From assembly GCA_949293315.1 (NCBI GenBank), contig CASFCH010000051.1, forward strand, positions 1-64,000: a stretch of 64,000 nucleotides of DNA. Reading direction: 5' to 3'. Positions 1 to 8,529 of this stretch are shown one piece after another (within the stretch, counting starts at the first letter, position 1; each line of letters opens with the position of its first letter). The translations under genes and the position numbers were made by a program. The stretch is from an uncultured Oscillospiraceae bacterium (GTDB lineage Bacteria > Bacillota > Clostridia > Oscillospirales > Acutalibacteraceae). The notes beneath the pieces were generated by a model. It worked only from the letters and a program-made list of their open reading frames with translations, searched no databases and had not been told where the DNA came from.

Positions 1-413
1 CACTTTCGTAGGGAACGCCGCCGCGTCGTCGCGGACTGCATATCGCTTGGAACGCCGTTCCAACGGAACGTCATTCCGCGCGCATTCCGTCGCTCCTCCT
101 TGCCGCAAAAAGTCCCGCTTGCTGCGTCTGTTCGCTTGCGAGCGCGCTCACGACGTCTCCGCGGCGCTACCAACTTTTTGCGGGGCTGACGGGAAACAGA
201 GGGCGCCGGCCGTCATCCGGAATCCCTTCAGGCCACGCATCCGCGTGATCGGGCGCGTTCCAAAATAAAAATACAACAGTGGCTTGTCCCAAAACGGAAT
301 CATAAAAGAACGCGCCCCTTAAAAGAAGCGGATTTGGCTTCCCTTGAGGGGCGGTTTTTGCACGTTATCTTTGGGACAGGCTGTTTTGCAGCAGTCCCGG
401 CGATCATCTTGAT
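1..413. other. Non-coding region with repeat fragments
   Basis: I see no convincing gene here. A 73-codon open frame at 47-268 lies inside palindromic GC-rich sequence and has no ribosome site. The stretch holds one copy of the dispersed motif CGTAGGGAACGCCGCC (7-22), also found twice in 38048-38187, and a long inverted repeat (274-386). Confidence 0.7.
274..386. repeat. Long nested inverted repeat, probable terminator of the DUF4838 operon
   Basis: The outer arms (about 281-293 and 371-383) match as GCTTGTCCCAAA against TTTGGGACAGGC with one mismatch. Inside lies a second stem, CGCCCCTTAA (313-322) with TTGAGGGGCG (344-353), and an inner GAAGC/GCTTC pair. Transcripts from the minus-strand gene ending at 414 would run into it. 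It could be a rho-independent terminator or a small MITE-like element; the outer arms are more than a simple terminator needs. Confidence 0.5.
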
Positions 414-2453
414 CTACCCTTTATCCTCCTGATCCGGCCGGTAGTCGATCAGCCGGTTGCCCAGACGCCGGGCCCGTTTGCGCAGGGTGGCGATCATCGC
501 GGCTGCGGCCAGGATCAGCAGTACGCCTGCCGTCACGCCCACGGGGATGCCGATCAGCCTGGCGTTCATCTGCGCGATCATCGCGGGGAACTGCGCCTGG
601 AAGTCCTCGAGTGTGGTCTTTGTCTCGTCGATGCGGGTGACGCCGTTCACCTCACACAGGCGGTAAAACTCCTCCGCCGCAGCCAGTTTGCCGGATTTAT
701 CCGTGGAGGTCTCCGTCATCTTCGCGTACAGCACGGGCATTTTTGCCTTGCGCACGCGCGCGAGCAGGACGGGATTGGTGGCAACCTTTTCCTCCGCGCG
801 GGCAAAGATCTCCTGATACACGGCGATGTTCTTTTTGGACAGATAGCCGTCCTTATGGGCCTGCGGGTCGTCATACAGTCCCAGCGGCTTCTGCTCCTCA
901 TGGAAATTGGCGGCCAGGGCGTTGACATACTCGGCGATATCCGGTGCGGCATCCCCATAGGCCGCCGCGATGTACCTGCTCAGCAGATCGCTCACATCGG
1001 CCGCAGATCCCTTCCACATGAGCTGTGAGAGCAGCCAGGCGCGCATCTCGGCAAACTCGTCGCCCTTCTCGCGCGACGCCTGATGGAAAACCCCGATCAC
1101 GCCGTTGTCCTCGTAAAACTTCTGATTGTCCTGCTGTACGGCAAAATTGGGGAACGGCAGCAGCAGATGCTCAAAATCCACCACATAGTCCCAGATGATG
1201 ATCTTGTCGCACACACCGTGCCAGTTTTTCACCAGATCCTGGAACTGCTTGGCGCCGTCCGTCGCCCCCTGCAGATAGGATGATCCCTGATCCCCCGGCA
1301 TGGAGCAGAGCTTGATGACCACGTTTTCCTCCGCCTTGATGCCGTTTGTGGGCGGATTGATCGTATGGAAGTAGGCCAGCGTGGAGATGATCTTATCCGG
1401 GAACGCCTTTGCCAGCTCGTTGATAAACGGCAGGAGCGACCCCATGCCGCTGCCGGCGGCCTCGTCGAGCGCCCGGCACTGCTCGCACTCACAGCCCGCC
1501 ATATTCCAGTTATCCATCACGCTGAAATCCCAGTACTTCTGGTCGGGATTCTCGGCCATCCGCTGCGCCATCTTCTCCTTGACGATCTCGAGCACCTCCG
1601 GATTGCTCAGGCAAAGCTGCGTCTCCAGCCCCGTTGCGGTATCGGTTTTGACCCGCTGGCCGTCCTTCATGGCGAAGTACTCCGGGTGCTCGTCAAAATA
1701 CTCGTCCGGATCCACAAAGCTGAGGTAGGAGTGGCACCAGGTCCCCCACCCCGCATACTCGTTGATCCCGTCCTCCGTGTCGGCCGGATCGGCCTCGATC
1801 CCGTTCAGGCGCAGCTTTTCATACCACCCGTCGGACTGTTTGGTCTCGTAGGCGTACACATTGCGCCACTGCATGGCCGGCGTCTCCGTGCGGTCGAGGG
1901 GCGCGAGCTTCACGGTTGCGCTGTGCGGGATATAGGTCTCCGACCCGTTGATAAACACACATCCGAGGTCATCCTCCATGAACCCGTACACCGCATAGGC
2001 GGAGGAACGCTCGTCCGCCCCGCAGAGGAAGAGCTTCTCCCCCTGTGTGACGATGCGGTAGGCATCCGTCCCCGGCGCCGGATCGAGTTCCGGGGCCGGG
2101 CGGTTCGTATCACCGATCACGATCTCCTCCGCGGTCTCATCCTCCGAATCCGGGATGCAGGCGAATGACGCGCCCGTCATCTCCGTGAGGGCATCCGCGA
2201 GTGTCTGCGCCGCCGCTTTCAGTTTGGCGCTCTGCGCCGGATAGACGACGCGGTACGCCGTCTCCCGTCCGGAGGCAAGCACCAGCTGATTTTCCTTATC
2301 GGCCTCCAATTCGGCGCGGATCGTCTCCTCCGCGTATTGGGTCGGATCCACCGCCAGAGTACCGCCGAACGATTCCTTTGCCATGCAGAGCGGACTGGCG
2401 GCCAACGTCAGCGCCAGAGATACGCCCAGGATTCCTGTCAGCCTCTTTTTCAT
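414..2453 (-). CDS. DUF4838 domain protein, secreted and membrane-anchored
   Basis: A 679-residue protein with an N-terminal signal peptide (residues 1-25, ending near MAKE) and a C-terminal membrane helix (about 645-667) followed by a basic tail. The body has the layout of DUF4838 proteins: an N-terminal domain like those preceding GH20/GH67 catalytic domains, then a TIM-barrel-like part with the WDFSVMDNW and CECEQC stretches typical of the family. These are thought to be glycan-associated, possibly carbohydrate hydrolases, but the substrate is unknown. The topology suggests a cell-surface protein tethered at its C-terminus. It lies 22 bases after the Mrp gene and is probably cotranscribed with it. 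A GGGGGAG ribosome site precedes the ATG. Confidence 0.8.
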   Translation of the reverse strand: MKKRLTGILGVSLALTLAASPLCMAKESFGGTLAVDPTQYAEETIRAELEADKENQLVLASGRETAYRVVYPAQSAKLKAAAQTLADALTEMTGASFACIPDSEDETAEEIVIGDTNRPAPELDPAPGTDAYRIVTQGEKLFLCGADERSSAYAVYGFMEDDLGCVFINGSETYIPHSATVKLAPLDRTETPAMQWRNVYAYETKQSDGWYEKLRLNGIEADPADTEDGINEYAGWGTWCHSYLSFVDPDEYFDEHPEYFAMKDGQRVKTDTATGLETQLCLSNPEVLEIVKEKMAQRMAENPDQKYWDFSVMDNWNMAGCECEQCRALDEAAGSGMGSLLPFINELAKAFPDKIISTLAYFHTINPPTNGIKAEENVVIKLCSMPGDQGSSYLQGATDGAKQFQDLVKNWHGVCDKIIIWDYVVDFEHLLLPFPNFAVQQDNQKFYEDNGVIGVFHQASREKGDEFAEMRAWLLSQLMWKGSAADVSDLLSRYIAAAYGDAAPDIAEYVNALAANFHEEQKPLGLYDDPQAHKDGYLSKKNIAVYQEIFARAEEKVATNPVLLARVRKAKMPVLYAKMTETSTDKSGKLAAAEEFYRLCEVNGVTRIDETKTTLEDFQAQFPAMIAQMNARLIGIPVGVTAGVLLILAAAAMIATLRKRARRLGNRLIDYRPDQEDKG

Positions 2454-2475
2454 CCGTCGTCTCCCCCGTTTTTAT

Positions 2476-3321
2476 TCACTCCGTTACCGGAAAATGCTCC
2501 ATGATATAGCCCGCGGCTTCGTCAATGCCGGGAACCTTGGCGAGTTCCACTCCGCCCTTATCCACAAGGGAGGCCGTATTCGGATCGACAGGCAGCCTGG
2601 CCAGCACCGGCAGCTCCATCTCCTGTGCCACCGCGTCCACCTTGCTCTCACCAAAAAGCGGGATGTGTTTGCCGCAGTCCGGGCAGGCGATATAGCTCAT
2701 ATTCTCGATCAGGCCGATCACCGGGACGTTCATCATCTGCGCCATGTGATAGGCCTTTTTCACGATCATCGTCACCAGATCCTGCGGTGTAGTCACGATG
2801 ACGATCCCGTCCAGCGGGATGGACTGGAACACCGTCAGGGGGACGTCTCCCGTCCCGGGCGGCATATCCACAAACATATAATCCACATCGCCCCAGAGGA
2901 CATCCGTCCAGAACTGGTTGATCACGCCGGAGATCACCGGGCCGCGCCATACGACCGGGGCGTCCTCCTGCTCAAGGAGCAGGTTCACGGACATGATTTT
3001 GATCCCCAGATGTGTCTCCACCGGCTCCAGGCCGAGCTCACTTCCGCTCGCCTTCTGATGGATGCCAAATTCCTTCGGGACGGACGGCCCCGTTACATCC
3101 GCGTCAAAAATGGCTGTTTTCATGCCGCGCGCCTGCACGGCGCACGCGAGCAGCGAGGTCACCAGGCTCTTGCCCACGCCGCCCTTTCCGCTGACGACGC
3201 CGATCACCTTTTTTACACTGCTGAACTGATTCTGCGGGAGCTTTGACGGCGCCCTGCTGGAGCAGTCCTTGGAGCAGGAGTCGCAGCTCCCGCTGCACCC
3301 CTCCGGTTTGTTTTCTGCCAT
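2476..3321 (-). CDS. Mrp/NBP35 family ATPase, iron-sulfur cluster carrier
   Basis: A 281-residue P-loop ATPase of the Mrp/NBP35 (ApbC) family, which carries [4Fe-4S] clusters to apo-enzymes in the cytoplasm. The deviant Walker A SGKGGVGKS is at residues 44-52, a DMPPGTGD stretch follows, and a CPDC pair lies near the C-terminus, as needed for a cluster shared between subunits. The N-terminus has four extra cysteines (C9, C13, C16, C20), recalling the N-terminal cluster of Nbp35. I chose the ATG at 3321 because AAGGAG lies 9 bases upstream; the frame could open at 3372, but that extension lies inside tadA. One base separates it from the tadA stop, implying translational coupling. Confidence 0.9.
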   Translation of the reverse strand: MAENKPEGCSGSCDSCSKDCSSRAPSKLPQNQFSSVKKVIGVVSGKGGVGKSLVTSLLACAVQARGMKTAIFDADVTGPSVPKEFGIHQKASGSELGLEPVETHLGIKIMSVNLLLEQEDAPVVWRGPVISGVINQFWTDVLWGDVDYMFVDMPPGTGDVPLTVFQSIPLDGIVIVTTPQDLVTMIVKKAYHMAQMMNVPVIGLIENMSYIACPDCGKHIPLFGESKVDAVAQEMELPVLARLPVDPNTASLVDKGGVELAKVPGIDEAAGYIMEHFPVTE

Positions 3322-3322
3322 T

Positions 3323-3814
3323 TCAATCAATCTCCTTTTTCTCTGACGGTACGGGCGCCTTGGCGTCCGCACCCCTGATTTTCTGAAAGAATTCGCGCAT
3401 CACGGCGGCGCACTCCTCCTCCATAAAGCCGCACTCGATCTGCGGCGTGTGGTTGAAGCCGCACTTAAAGAGGTGAACCCTGCCGCCGCAGGCGCCCATT
3501 TTGTTGTCAAAGGCGCCGTAGACCAGACGTCCGATCCGGGCGTTGATGATCGCCCCGGCGCACATCGGACACGGTTCCAGCGTCACATACAGCGTACAGT
3601 CATTCAGCCGCCAGCGCCCCAGCGCGCGGCAGGCCGCATCGATGGCCCGGATCTCCGCGTGGCCCAGCGCGCTGTGCGCGCGCTCGCGGTCGTTGCGCCC
3701 CTCGGCGACGATCTCTCCGCCCCGCGCGATCACCGCGCCCACGGGGATTTCCCCCTCCGCCTGTGCCTGCCGGGCCAGCTCCAGCGCACGCGCCATCAAC
3801 TCCCGCTCCGTCAT
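3323..3814 (-). CDS. tadA: tRNA(adenine34) deaminase
   Basis: A 163-residue zinc-dependent deaminase that converts adenosine to inosine at the wobble position of tRNA-Arg(ACG). The zinc-binding and catalytic signature is present: HAEIRAI (His ligand and Glu proton shuttle) followed by PCPMCAGA (two Cys ligands). The length matches bacterial TadA. Guanine deaminases share the fold, but the N-terminal MxxALELA pattern and the motif spacing favour TadA. It sits four bases after the CPBP protease gene and directly before the Mrp gene, in an apparent four-gene operon. The last codons encode a short charged tail. Confidence 0.92.
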   Translation of the reverse strand: MTERELMARALELARQAQAEGEIPVGAVIARGGEIVAEGRNDRERAHSALGHAEIRAIDAACRALGRWRLNDCTLYVTLEPCPMCAGAIINARIGRLVYGAFDNKMGACGGRVHLFKCGFNHTPQIECGFMEEECAAVMREFFQKIRGADAKAPVPSEKKEID

Positions 3815-3818
3815 CCGA

Positions 3819-4748
3819 TCACCCCGCCGTCTGCACGTACTGGGAGGCGTTGAGCAGCATCAGCGCCGCCGCCAGAATAAAGACGAGGTTGATAAAAAAG
3901 CGCCAGCGCCCGCCCGAAACCTTTTCCCGTGCGCCGCCGCGGGCATAGAGGATCAGGTACGCGATCAAAAAGCTGATCCCGATCCCGATCGAACCGATCA
4001 TGAGCAAACCCGCAAAAATCGTATATCCGCCCTGTACCAGATAATTTTGCAGGACGGCGACGCCGTTGTTCATCAGATGGATCCCCACGCCGGTGAGCAG
4101 AGAGCCGGTGCTCGCCGTAAAATAGCCGATCACCACGCCGGAGATAAAGGCGAACACCATCTGTTTGGGATTCCCGTGCATCAGGCCGAATACGGCGGCG
4201 GAGGCACAGATGGCAAAGCCGCGGCCGTATCGCAGCAGCGGCTGCATCACCACGCCTCGGATGGCGAACTCCTCCACCAGCGGCGGGATCACCACCACGG
4301 ATACAACGTAGACGATCACTCCCGCCGGATCTTTGGGGAGCATCAGCTCCGGCTGCGTCAGTTCCACTCCGACGCTCTCCGTCAGCGCGCCCACCAGTGC
4401 GGCGGCGTAATTGGCGCTCAGGCACAGGGCAAACCCCGCCGGAATGGCCAGAACGACCGGCGTCCAACGGCCCGGACGCATCGGAAGCGGATATCGGATC
4501 CCGAGCAGGCGCCCCTCCAGCATGCGGATCAGATAAAATACCAGACCGATGCTCAGTACGGATATCACGCAGGAGCAGATATAGCGCACCGCCATGCTCT
4601 CCTGATAGAGCTCCAGCAGCGGTGTGACATTGATCACAAAGCTGCAGAGCATCTGCACGCAGAAAAACAGCAGGATCGCCGCCCCGGCCATCATGCCGAG
4701 ATTGCGCATCTCCCTGCGCCGCTGAGCGCTCCCGTGGCCTCCCGCCAT
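3819..4748 (-). CDS. CPBP family intramembrane metalloprotease
   Basis: A 309-residue polytopic membrane protein with about eight hydrophobic segments. The three motifs of the CPBP (CAAX protease/bacteriocin-processing, Abi) family are visible: EEFAIRG (EExxxRG), FGLMHGN (FxxxH) and HLMNN (HxxxN). These form the metal site of Rce1-like proteases. Bacterial members have been linked to bacteriocin self-immunity and peptide processing, but the substrate here is unknown. I chose the ATG at 4748 because GGGGAGGTG lies just upstream; the frame is open to 4841 without a ribosome site. It is the first gene of the CPBP-tadA-mrp-DUF4838 string. Confidence 0.87.
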   Translation of the reverse strand: MAGGHGSAQRRREMRNLGMMAGAAILLFFCVQMLCSFVINVTPLLELYQESMAVRYICSCVISVLSIGLVFYLIRMLEGRLLGIRYPLPMRPGRWTPVVLAIPAGFALCLSANYAAALVGALTESVGVELTQPELMLPKDPAGVIVYVVSVVVIPPLVEEFAIRGVVMQPLLRYGRGFAICASAAVFGLMHGNPKQMVFAFISGVVIGYFTASTGSLLTGVGIHLMNNGVAVLQNYLVQGGYTIFAGLLMIGSIGIGISFLIAYLILYARGGAREKVSGGRWRFFINLVFILAAALMLLNASQYVQTAG

Positions 4749-4919
4749 GCGGACACCTCCCCTTAAAATCATGCCCGGCATTGAGCAGAAAATCCCGCTC
4801 AGCGCCGGGCTGTTTCTTGTGATAAACCGGATGCAGGCCATCCCCGGGGCGCGCCCCGGCAGCGCCTGCCTGATGCCTTATTGTACCATACCGGAGGTCA
4901 AAAATCAACACGCCGCGCG

Positions 4920-5513
4920 TCAGTCCCGGCGGCGCGCCGGCGCCACCGGCCGCCCCTCATGGCGCAGCGGTTCATCCCCCATCGTCAGGGCGGCGCGGCC
5001 GATCATCTCCTCGGCCCGGTCCACGATCCGCTTCAGGCTCTCCGGCGGATCGCCGGTAATTTTCTCCGGGACCTGGGCGATCAGATTCGCCTCCGCCATC
5101 CCTGTCATATACGGCGTCAGGCGGCGGGCGCGTTTTTTCAGCCCAATCCAATTTTTGGGGCACTTCCCGCTCTCCGCCATGGCGGTGATCGTGCCGTACA
5201 GGTTCAGCACCCCGAGCGTATCCGCCCGCCACTCGCTCCCCGCCGGCAGCAGCCCGTTGAGCGCGCAATACGCCTCATATACGGCGGCAGCCCCCGAGCG
5301 CGGGGTCCCGGGTTCCTCCCGCCCGAGCAGAAAGTCGCACGTCACGCCGTAGTAATCCGCCGCCCGGATCAAAAAGTCAAGCCCGCACTCACGGATCCCC
5401 TTTTCATAGTGGGAGAGCAGCGCCTGGGATATCCCCAGATCCTGCGCAGCCTGCTTCTGGGTCAGTCCGCGCTCGTGGCGCAAAAGCGTCAGGATCGCCG
5501 GGAATCGGTTCAT
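4920..5513 (-). CDS. XRE family transcriptional regulator
   Basis: A 197-residue cytoplasmic protein with an N-terminal Cro/C1-type helix-turn-helix (residues 5-62). The pattern LTQKQAAQDLGISQALLSHYEKGIR gives helices 2 and 3, and CDFLLGRE ends the domain as in SinR/Xre proteins. The remaining 130 residues are mostly helical, have no recognised domain, and could bind a ligand or partner. It stands alone, divergent from the histidine phosphatase at 5625, with a promoter just upstream. Its targets are not evident, though autoregulation of the 5514-5624 region would be usual for the family. Confidence 0.85.
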   Translation of the reverse strand: MNRFPAILTLLRHERGLTQKQAAQDLGISQALLSHYEKGIRECGLDFLIRAADYYGVTCDFLLGREEPGTPRSGAAAVYEAYCALNGLLPAGSEWRADTLGVLNLYGTITAMAESGKCPKNWIGLKKRARRLTPYMTGMAEANLIAQVPEKITGDPPESLKRIVDRAEEMIGRAALTMGDEPLRHEGRPVAPARRRD

Positions 5514-5551
5514 CTTCTCATACTCCTTCTGATAAAATTCAGCTGTAATTC

Positions 5552-5580
5552 ATTATAGCTTTTTGCCGCCGGATTGTATA
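5552..5580 (-). promoter_or_regulatory. Sigma-A-type promoter for the XRE regulator
   Basis: On the minus strand a TATACA -35 (5575-5580) is 17 bases from a perfect TATAAT -10 (5552-5557), about 40 bases upstream of the start. A plus-strand TATAAT at 5579-5584 may serve the divergent phosphatase gene, but its -35 is poor. Confidence 0.55.
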
Positions 5581-5624
5581 TAATAAAGTTGACCAAATTC
5601 CGACGGCAATGATTGGAGGAAAGC

Positions 5625-6317
5625 ATGAAAACATTCCGGATTCACTTTATTCGCCACGGCCTGACCCAGGGCGCGGAGGAAGGGCGCTATATCGGTCACA
5701 CGGACGCGGACCTGTCCCGGGACGGGATCCTTCAGCTGGAGGACCTGCAGCGCGACAGGGTCTACCCCAATGCGGGCGCACTGTTCGTCAGCCCGCTCAG
5801 GCGGTGCGTCCACACCGCGCAGATTCTCTATCCCGGCCGTTCGCCCATTGAGATGGAAGGGCTGATCGAGTACAACTTCGGCGAGTTTGACGGCAAATCC
5901 GCCGACGAACTCCTCGGCGGCAAAAAGGCTGACCTCTTCACCGCCTGGCTCAAGGGCGGGCCGGACAGCGCCCCGCCCTTCGGCGAGAGCAACGCCCAGT
6001 TCCAAAAGCGCGTGTGCGAGACGATGGAGAAAATTATCGGCGGCATCATCCGGACGGAGACGGACGACGCCGTCATCATCACGCACGGCGGCGTGATCTC
6101 CACGATCTTTGCCGCCTTCGCCCTGCCGGAGGCCCCGCCGCACGAGTGGATGGCCCCCAGCGGATGCGGCTATACGGCGCGCGTCACGCCGTCGCTGTGG
6201 ATGCGCTGCTCCAAATTTGAGGCCATCCGCATGATCCCGCTGTCGCCGGAGGAGGCCGCACAGTCCCCCGAAGAGGAGGACGGCTACATCTGGGGCGACA
6301 TGCACACAGAGGAATAG
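5625..6317 (+). CDS. Histidine phosphatase family protein
   Basis: A 230-residue member of the phosphoglycerate mutase-like branch-1 histidine phosphatase superfamily. The catalytic RHG is at residues 10-12, the Arg of SPLRRCVHTA follows near residue 55, the acidic EYNFGEFDG loop is present, and the second catalytic His is in ITHGGVIS. Family members dephosphorylate sugar phosphates, alpha-ribazole phosphate or other small molecules, and the substrate cannot be read from sequence. I chose the ATG at 5625 because GGAGGA lies four bases upstream; a TTG at 5613 is in frame but sits before that site. It is monocistronic, with a strong hairpin terminator at 6363-6398. Confidence 0.87.
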   Translation: MKTFRIHFIRHGLTQGAEEGRYIGHTDADLSRDGILQLEDLQRDRVYPNAGALFVSPLRRCVHTAQILYPGRSPIEMEGLIEYNFGEFDGKSADELLGGKKADLFTAWLKGGPDSAPPFGESNAQFQKRVCETMEKIIGGIIRTETDDAVIITHGGVISTIFAAFALPEAPPHEWMAPSGCGYTARVTPSLWMRCSKFEAIRMIPLSPEEAAQSPEEEDGYIWGDMHTEE

Positions 6318-6362
6318 CTTCTTTCACAATCCCCGCCCGATACCGGCTTTTCATATGATAAA

Positions 6363-6398
6363 AGGCTCCTCCCCGACGCCGTGTGGGGAGGAGCCTGC
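6363..6398. terminator. Bidirectional hairpin terminator
   Basis: A 12-bp perfect stem, AGGCTCCTCCCC with GGGGAGGAGCCT, separates two convergent genes. GCTTTTA follows on the plus strand and CCTTTTATCAT on the minus strand, so it can serve both. Confidence 0.85.
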
Positions 6399-6400
6399 TT

Positions 6401-7288
6401 TTACATCCCGAGCGGGGAGGCCGCGCGGCGCTTTGTTTTGTTTTTCTTCGGCTTGTAGGGGGGCGGGTTCTTCAGCTTGTTCAGCTTCCCGCGCCCGAGG
6501 CCGGAGGTGAGATATTTATTGATATAGAGCACTTCCTTTTTCAGCGCGTCGCTCATAAACTCCGAGGCCTTGTCGAGCATCTCCCGATCATTGCCAAGAC
6601 TGCCGAGCACCGTGACGCACAGCAGGGACTGCGTCTCGTTTGTTCCGTCCTCATAGATCTCATTAAAAAGATTGATCATCTTTTTGATTTTGGCCGGATC
6701 CCTGCCGCGCAGCGTGTCGGCCACGGCCTTGTTTCCGCCCTGATTTTCAAAAAACTCGGCCGCGAGGAACTCGCCGTACTTCTCCACGTTGGCGTGATAG
6801 GCCTCCCGCAGCTCCGGGAACAGGGAGACGAAGCGGCTGCCGAGCGTGTTCGCATCGTAGGCGGCGATGCCGTTCTTGGCGGCGGATTTGGAGATCGGCT
6901 TAGGCATATTGGCCTTGGTGCGCTTTTGCGCGGTCTTCTTCCCAAAGTGCTTTTCCAGCGTCTCACGGAACTCGTTGACAATATATTTGACATCCCGGTC
7001 GTCGCAGGAGGAGAGGTCCAGCCCCGTCACGGCGGCGTCGGTAAAATCCTCGTCCCCGGCCTCGTCCGCGGTCAGGTTCGTGCAGGCGAGTGTGATCTTC
7101 TTCTCCTCTTGAATGATGCGCGCGCAGCCGCGCGGGCCGCTGTAATCGAGGATCGTCTTCTTGCCGTCCGTGCGCACGGGCAATTCGCCGCGCTTCGGCT
7201 TTTCCGGCGCGATCAGCGTCATCTCCGTGGCCCTGAGCGTATCGCCGAGCCCCTTATCGATATTGGCCAGTACTTCCAGTAGCTCCAT
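6401..7288 (-). CDS. Hypothetical protein, weakly DUF7674-like C-terminal half
   Basis: I do not firmly recognise this 295-residue protein. It has no signal peptide or membrane segment and looks cytoplasmic. Residues 1-125 are mixed alpha/beta. A basic linker (AQKRTKANMPKP) follows, and residues 145-265 are helical, with SLFPELREAYHANVEK and an acidic EIYEDGTNETQSLL stretch that recall DUF7674-type proteins. The end is strongly basic, with a KPKKNKTKRR tail that could bind nucleic acid. AAGGAG precedes the ATG by about 11 bases. It is transcribed alone, divergently from ddl, from a promoter sharing its -35 with the ddl promoter. Confidence 0.6.
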   Translation of the reverse strand: MELLEVLANIDKGLGDTLRATEMTLIAPEKPKRGELPVRTDGKKTILDYSGPRGCARIIQEEKKITLACTNLTADEAGDEDFTDAAVTGLDLSSCDDRDVKYIVNEFRETLEKHFGKKTAQKRTKANMPKPISKSAAKNGIAAYDANTLGSRFVSLFPELREAYHANVEKYGEFLAAEFFENQGGNKAVADTLRGRDPAKIKKMINLFNEIYEDGTNETQSLLCVTVLGSLGNDREMLDKASEFMSDALKKEVLYINKYLTSGLGRGKLNKLKNPPPYKPKKNKTKRRAASPLGM

Positions 7289-7326
7289 GGCTGTACATTC
7301 TCCTTAAAAATCAGAATCTTTATAAT

Positions 7327-7377
7327 ACTATATCATATAAAAGGCTTATTGTCATTATTTATTTGATGTGGTACAAT
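7327..7377. promoter_or_regulatory. Overlapping divergent promoters of ddl and the 6401-7288 gene
   Basis: Plus strand: TTGTCA (7349-7354), 17 bases, TACAAT (7372-7377). Minus strand: ATGACA (7350-7355), 17 bases, TATAGT (7327-7332). The two -35 boxes occupy the same bases, so the promoters probably compete. The ddl promoter lies inside the apparent upstream reading frame, which supports the TTG start at 7438. Confidence 0.65.
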
Positions 7378-7437
7378 GAATTTTACAGGTTTTCGGGCGT
7401 ATCCCCGCCTGAACCGGAACTAAAGGATGGATGCATT

Positions 7438-8511
7438 TTGAGCAAAAAAACAGTTTTAGTCGTTTTCGGCGGCGTTTCGAGCGAACACGACATCTCCCTG
7501 ATCAGCGCCCAGGGTGTGATCGCAAATCTGGACAGGGAAAAATTCGATCTGCTGATGATGGGCATCACCCGGGAGGGGAAGAGCTTCCTCTACGACGGGC
7601 CGCTCGACCTGCTCGGCGGGGATCGCTGGGCGCAGAGCGCGCACATCACCCCGGCGGTGATCTCGCCGAGCACGGAGCACCACGGCGTTATCCAATTCAG
7701 CGCAGACCGCGCCAAGATTTTCCCGGTCGATGTCGTCTTCCCCGTGCTGCACGGAAAAAACGGAGAGGACGGCACGATTCAGGGGCTTTTGGACCTCTCG
7801 GGGATTCCCTACGTCGGCTGCGGCACCGCCGCGAGCGCCGTATGTATGGATAAGGAGATCGAGCGCTCCGTGGCAGACAGCGCCGGGATCCCGCAGGCCA
7901 AGTGGATGAGCCTGAAAAAGCACGACTATGACCGCGACCCGGACTATATCCTGAGTGAGGCGCCCGATGAACTGGGCTTCCCGATCTTTGTCAAACCCGC
8001 GCGGGCCGGCTCCTCGGTGGGCGTCAGCCGGGCGGAAAATACGGCCGAGCTGCGTGAGGCCGTGCTCAAAGCCTTCCGGGAGGACGACAAAATCGTCCTG
8101 GAAGAGACCGTCGACGGGCTGGAGGTCGAGTGCGCCGTGCTTGGCAATGAGGAACCGGTGGCCTCCGTCGTCGGCCGGATCGCGCTCAGCGGAGAGCTGT
8201 ATGATTTTGAGGATAAATACGTCTCCAACACGAGTGAATTGAAGATCCCCGCCGATATCGACGACACGCTGAGCACGCAGGTGCGCGCCATGGCGGTCAA
8301 GGCCTTCAAGGCGTTTGGGTGCGCAGGGCTGACGCGCGTGGATTTCTTCATCCGCAGGGGTGACAATGCCGTACTGCTCAACGAGCCGAACACCATGCCC
8401 GGCTTTACCCCGATCAGCATGTACCCCAAGCTGTTCGACTGCTGCGGCGTTCCCTACGGGGAACTGATCACGCGGCTGATTGAGTTGGCGCTCGACCGGG
8501 CGAAAAAGTGA
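7438..8511 (+). CDS. ddl: D-alanine--D-alanine ligase
   Basis: A 357-residue ATP-grasp ligase that joins two D-alanines for the peptidoglycan stem peptide. Visible family marks are VVFGGVSSEHDISL at the N-terminus, LHGKNGEDGTIQGLL in the substrate loop, KPARAGSSVGVS in the ATP-grasp core, and LNEPNTMPGFTPISMYPKL with the metal-binding Asn/Glu. The final loop reads MYP, as in ordinary D-Ala-D-Ala ligases. I chose the TTG at 7438, preceded by AAAGGATGG, because the upstream in-frame ATG at 7363 lies within the promoter. It heads a ddl-DUF1934-argS gene string. Confidence 0.95.
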   Translation: MSKKTVLVVFGGVSSEHDISLISAQGVIANLDREKFDLLMMGITREGKSFLYDGPLDLLGGDRWAQSAHITPAVISPSTEHHGVIQFSADRAKIFPVDVVFPVLHGKNGEDGTIQGLLDLSGIPYVGCGTAASAVCMDKEIERSVADSAGIPQAKWMSLKKHDYDRDPDYILSEAPDELGFPIFVKPARAGSSVGVSRAENTAELREAVLKAFREDDKIVLEETVDGLEVECAVLGNEEPVASVVGRIALSGELYDFEDKYVSNTSELKIPADIDDTLSTQVRAMAVKAFKAFGCAGLTRVDFFIRRGDNAVLLNEPNTMPGFTPISMYPKLFDCCGVPYGELITRLIELALDRAKK

Positions 8512-8529
8512 GACGGGAGTAATGATATT

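Noticed and set aside
47..268. 73-codon open frame in the left-end region
   Set aside because: Arg/Cys-rich translation of a palindromic repeat region, no ribosome site and no recognisable domain.
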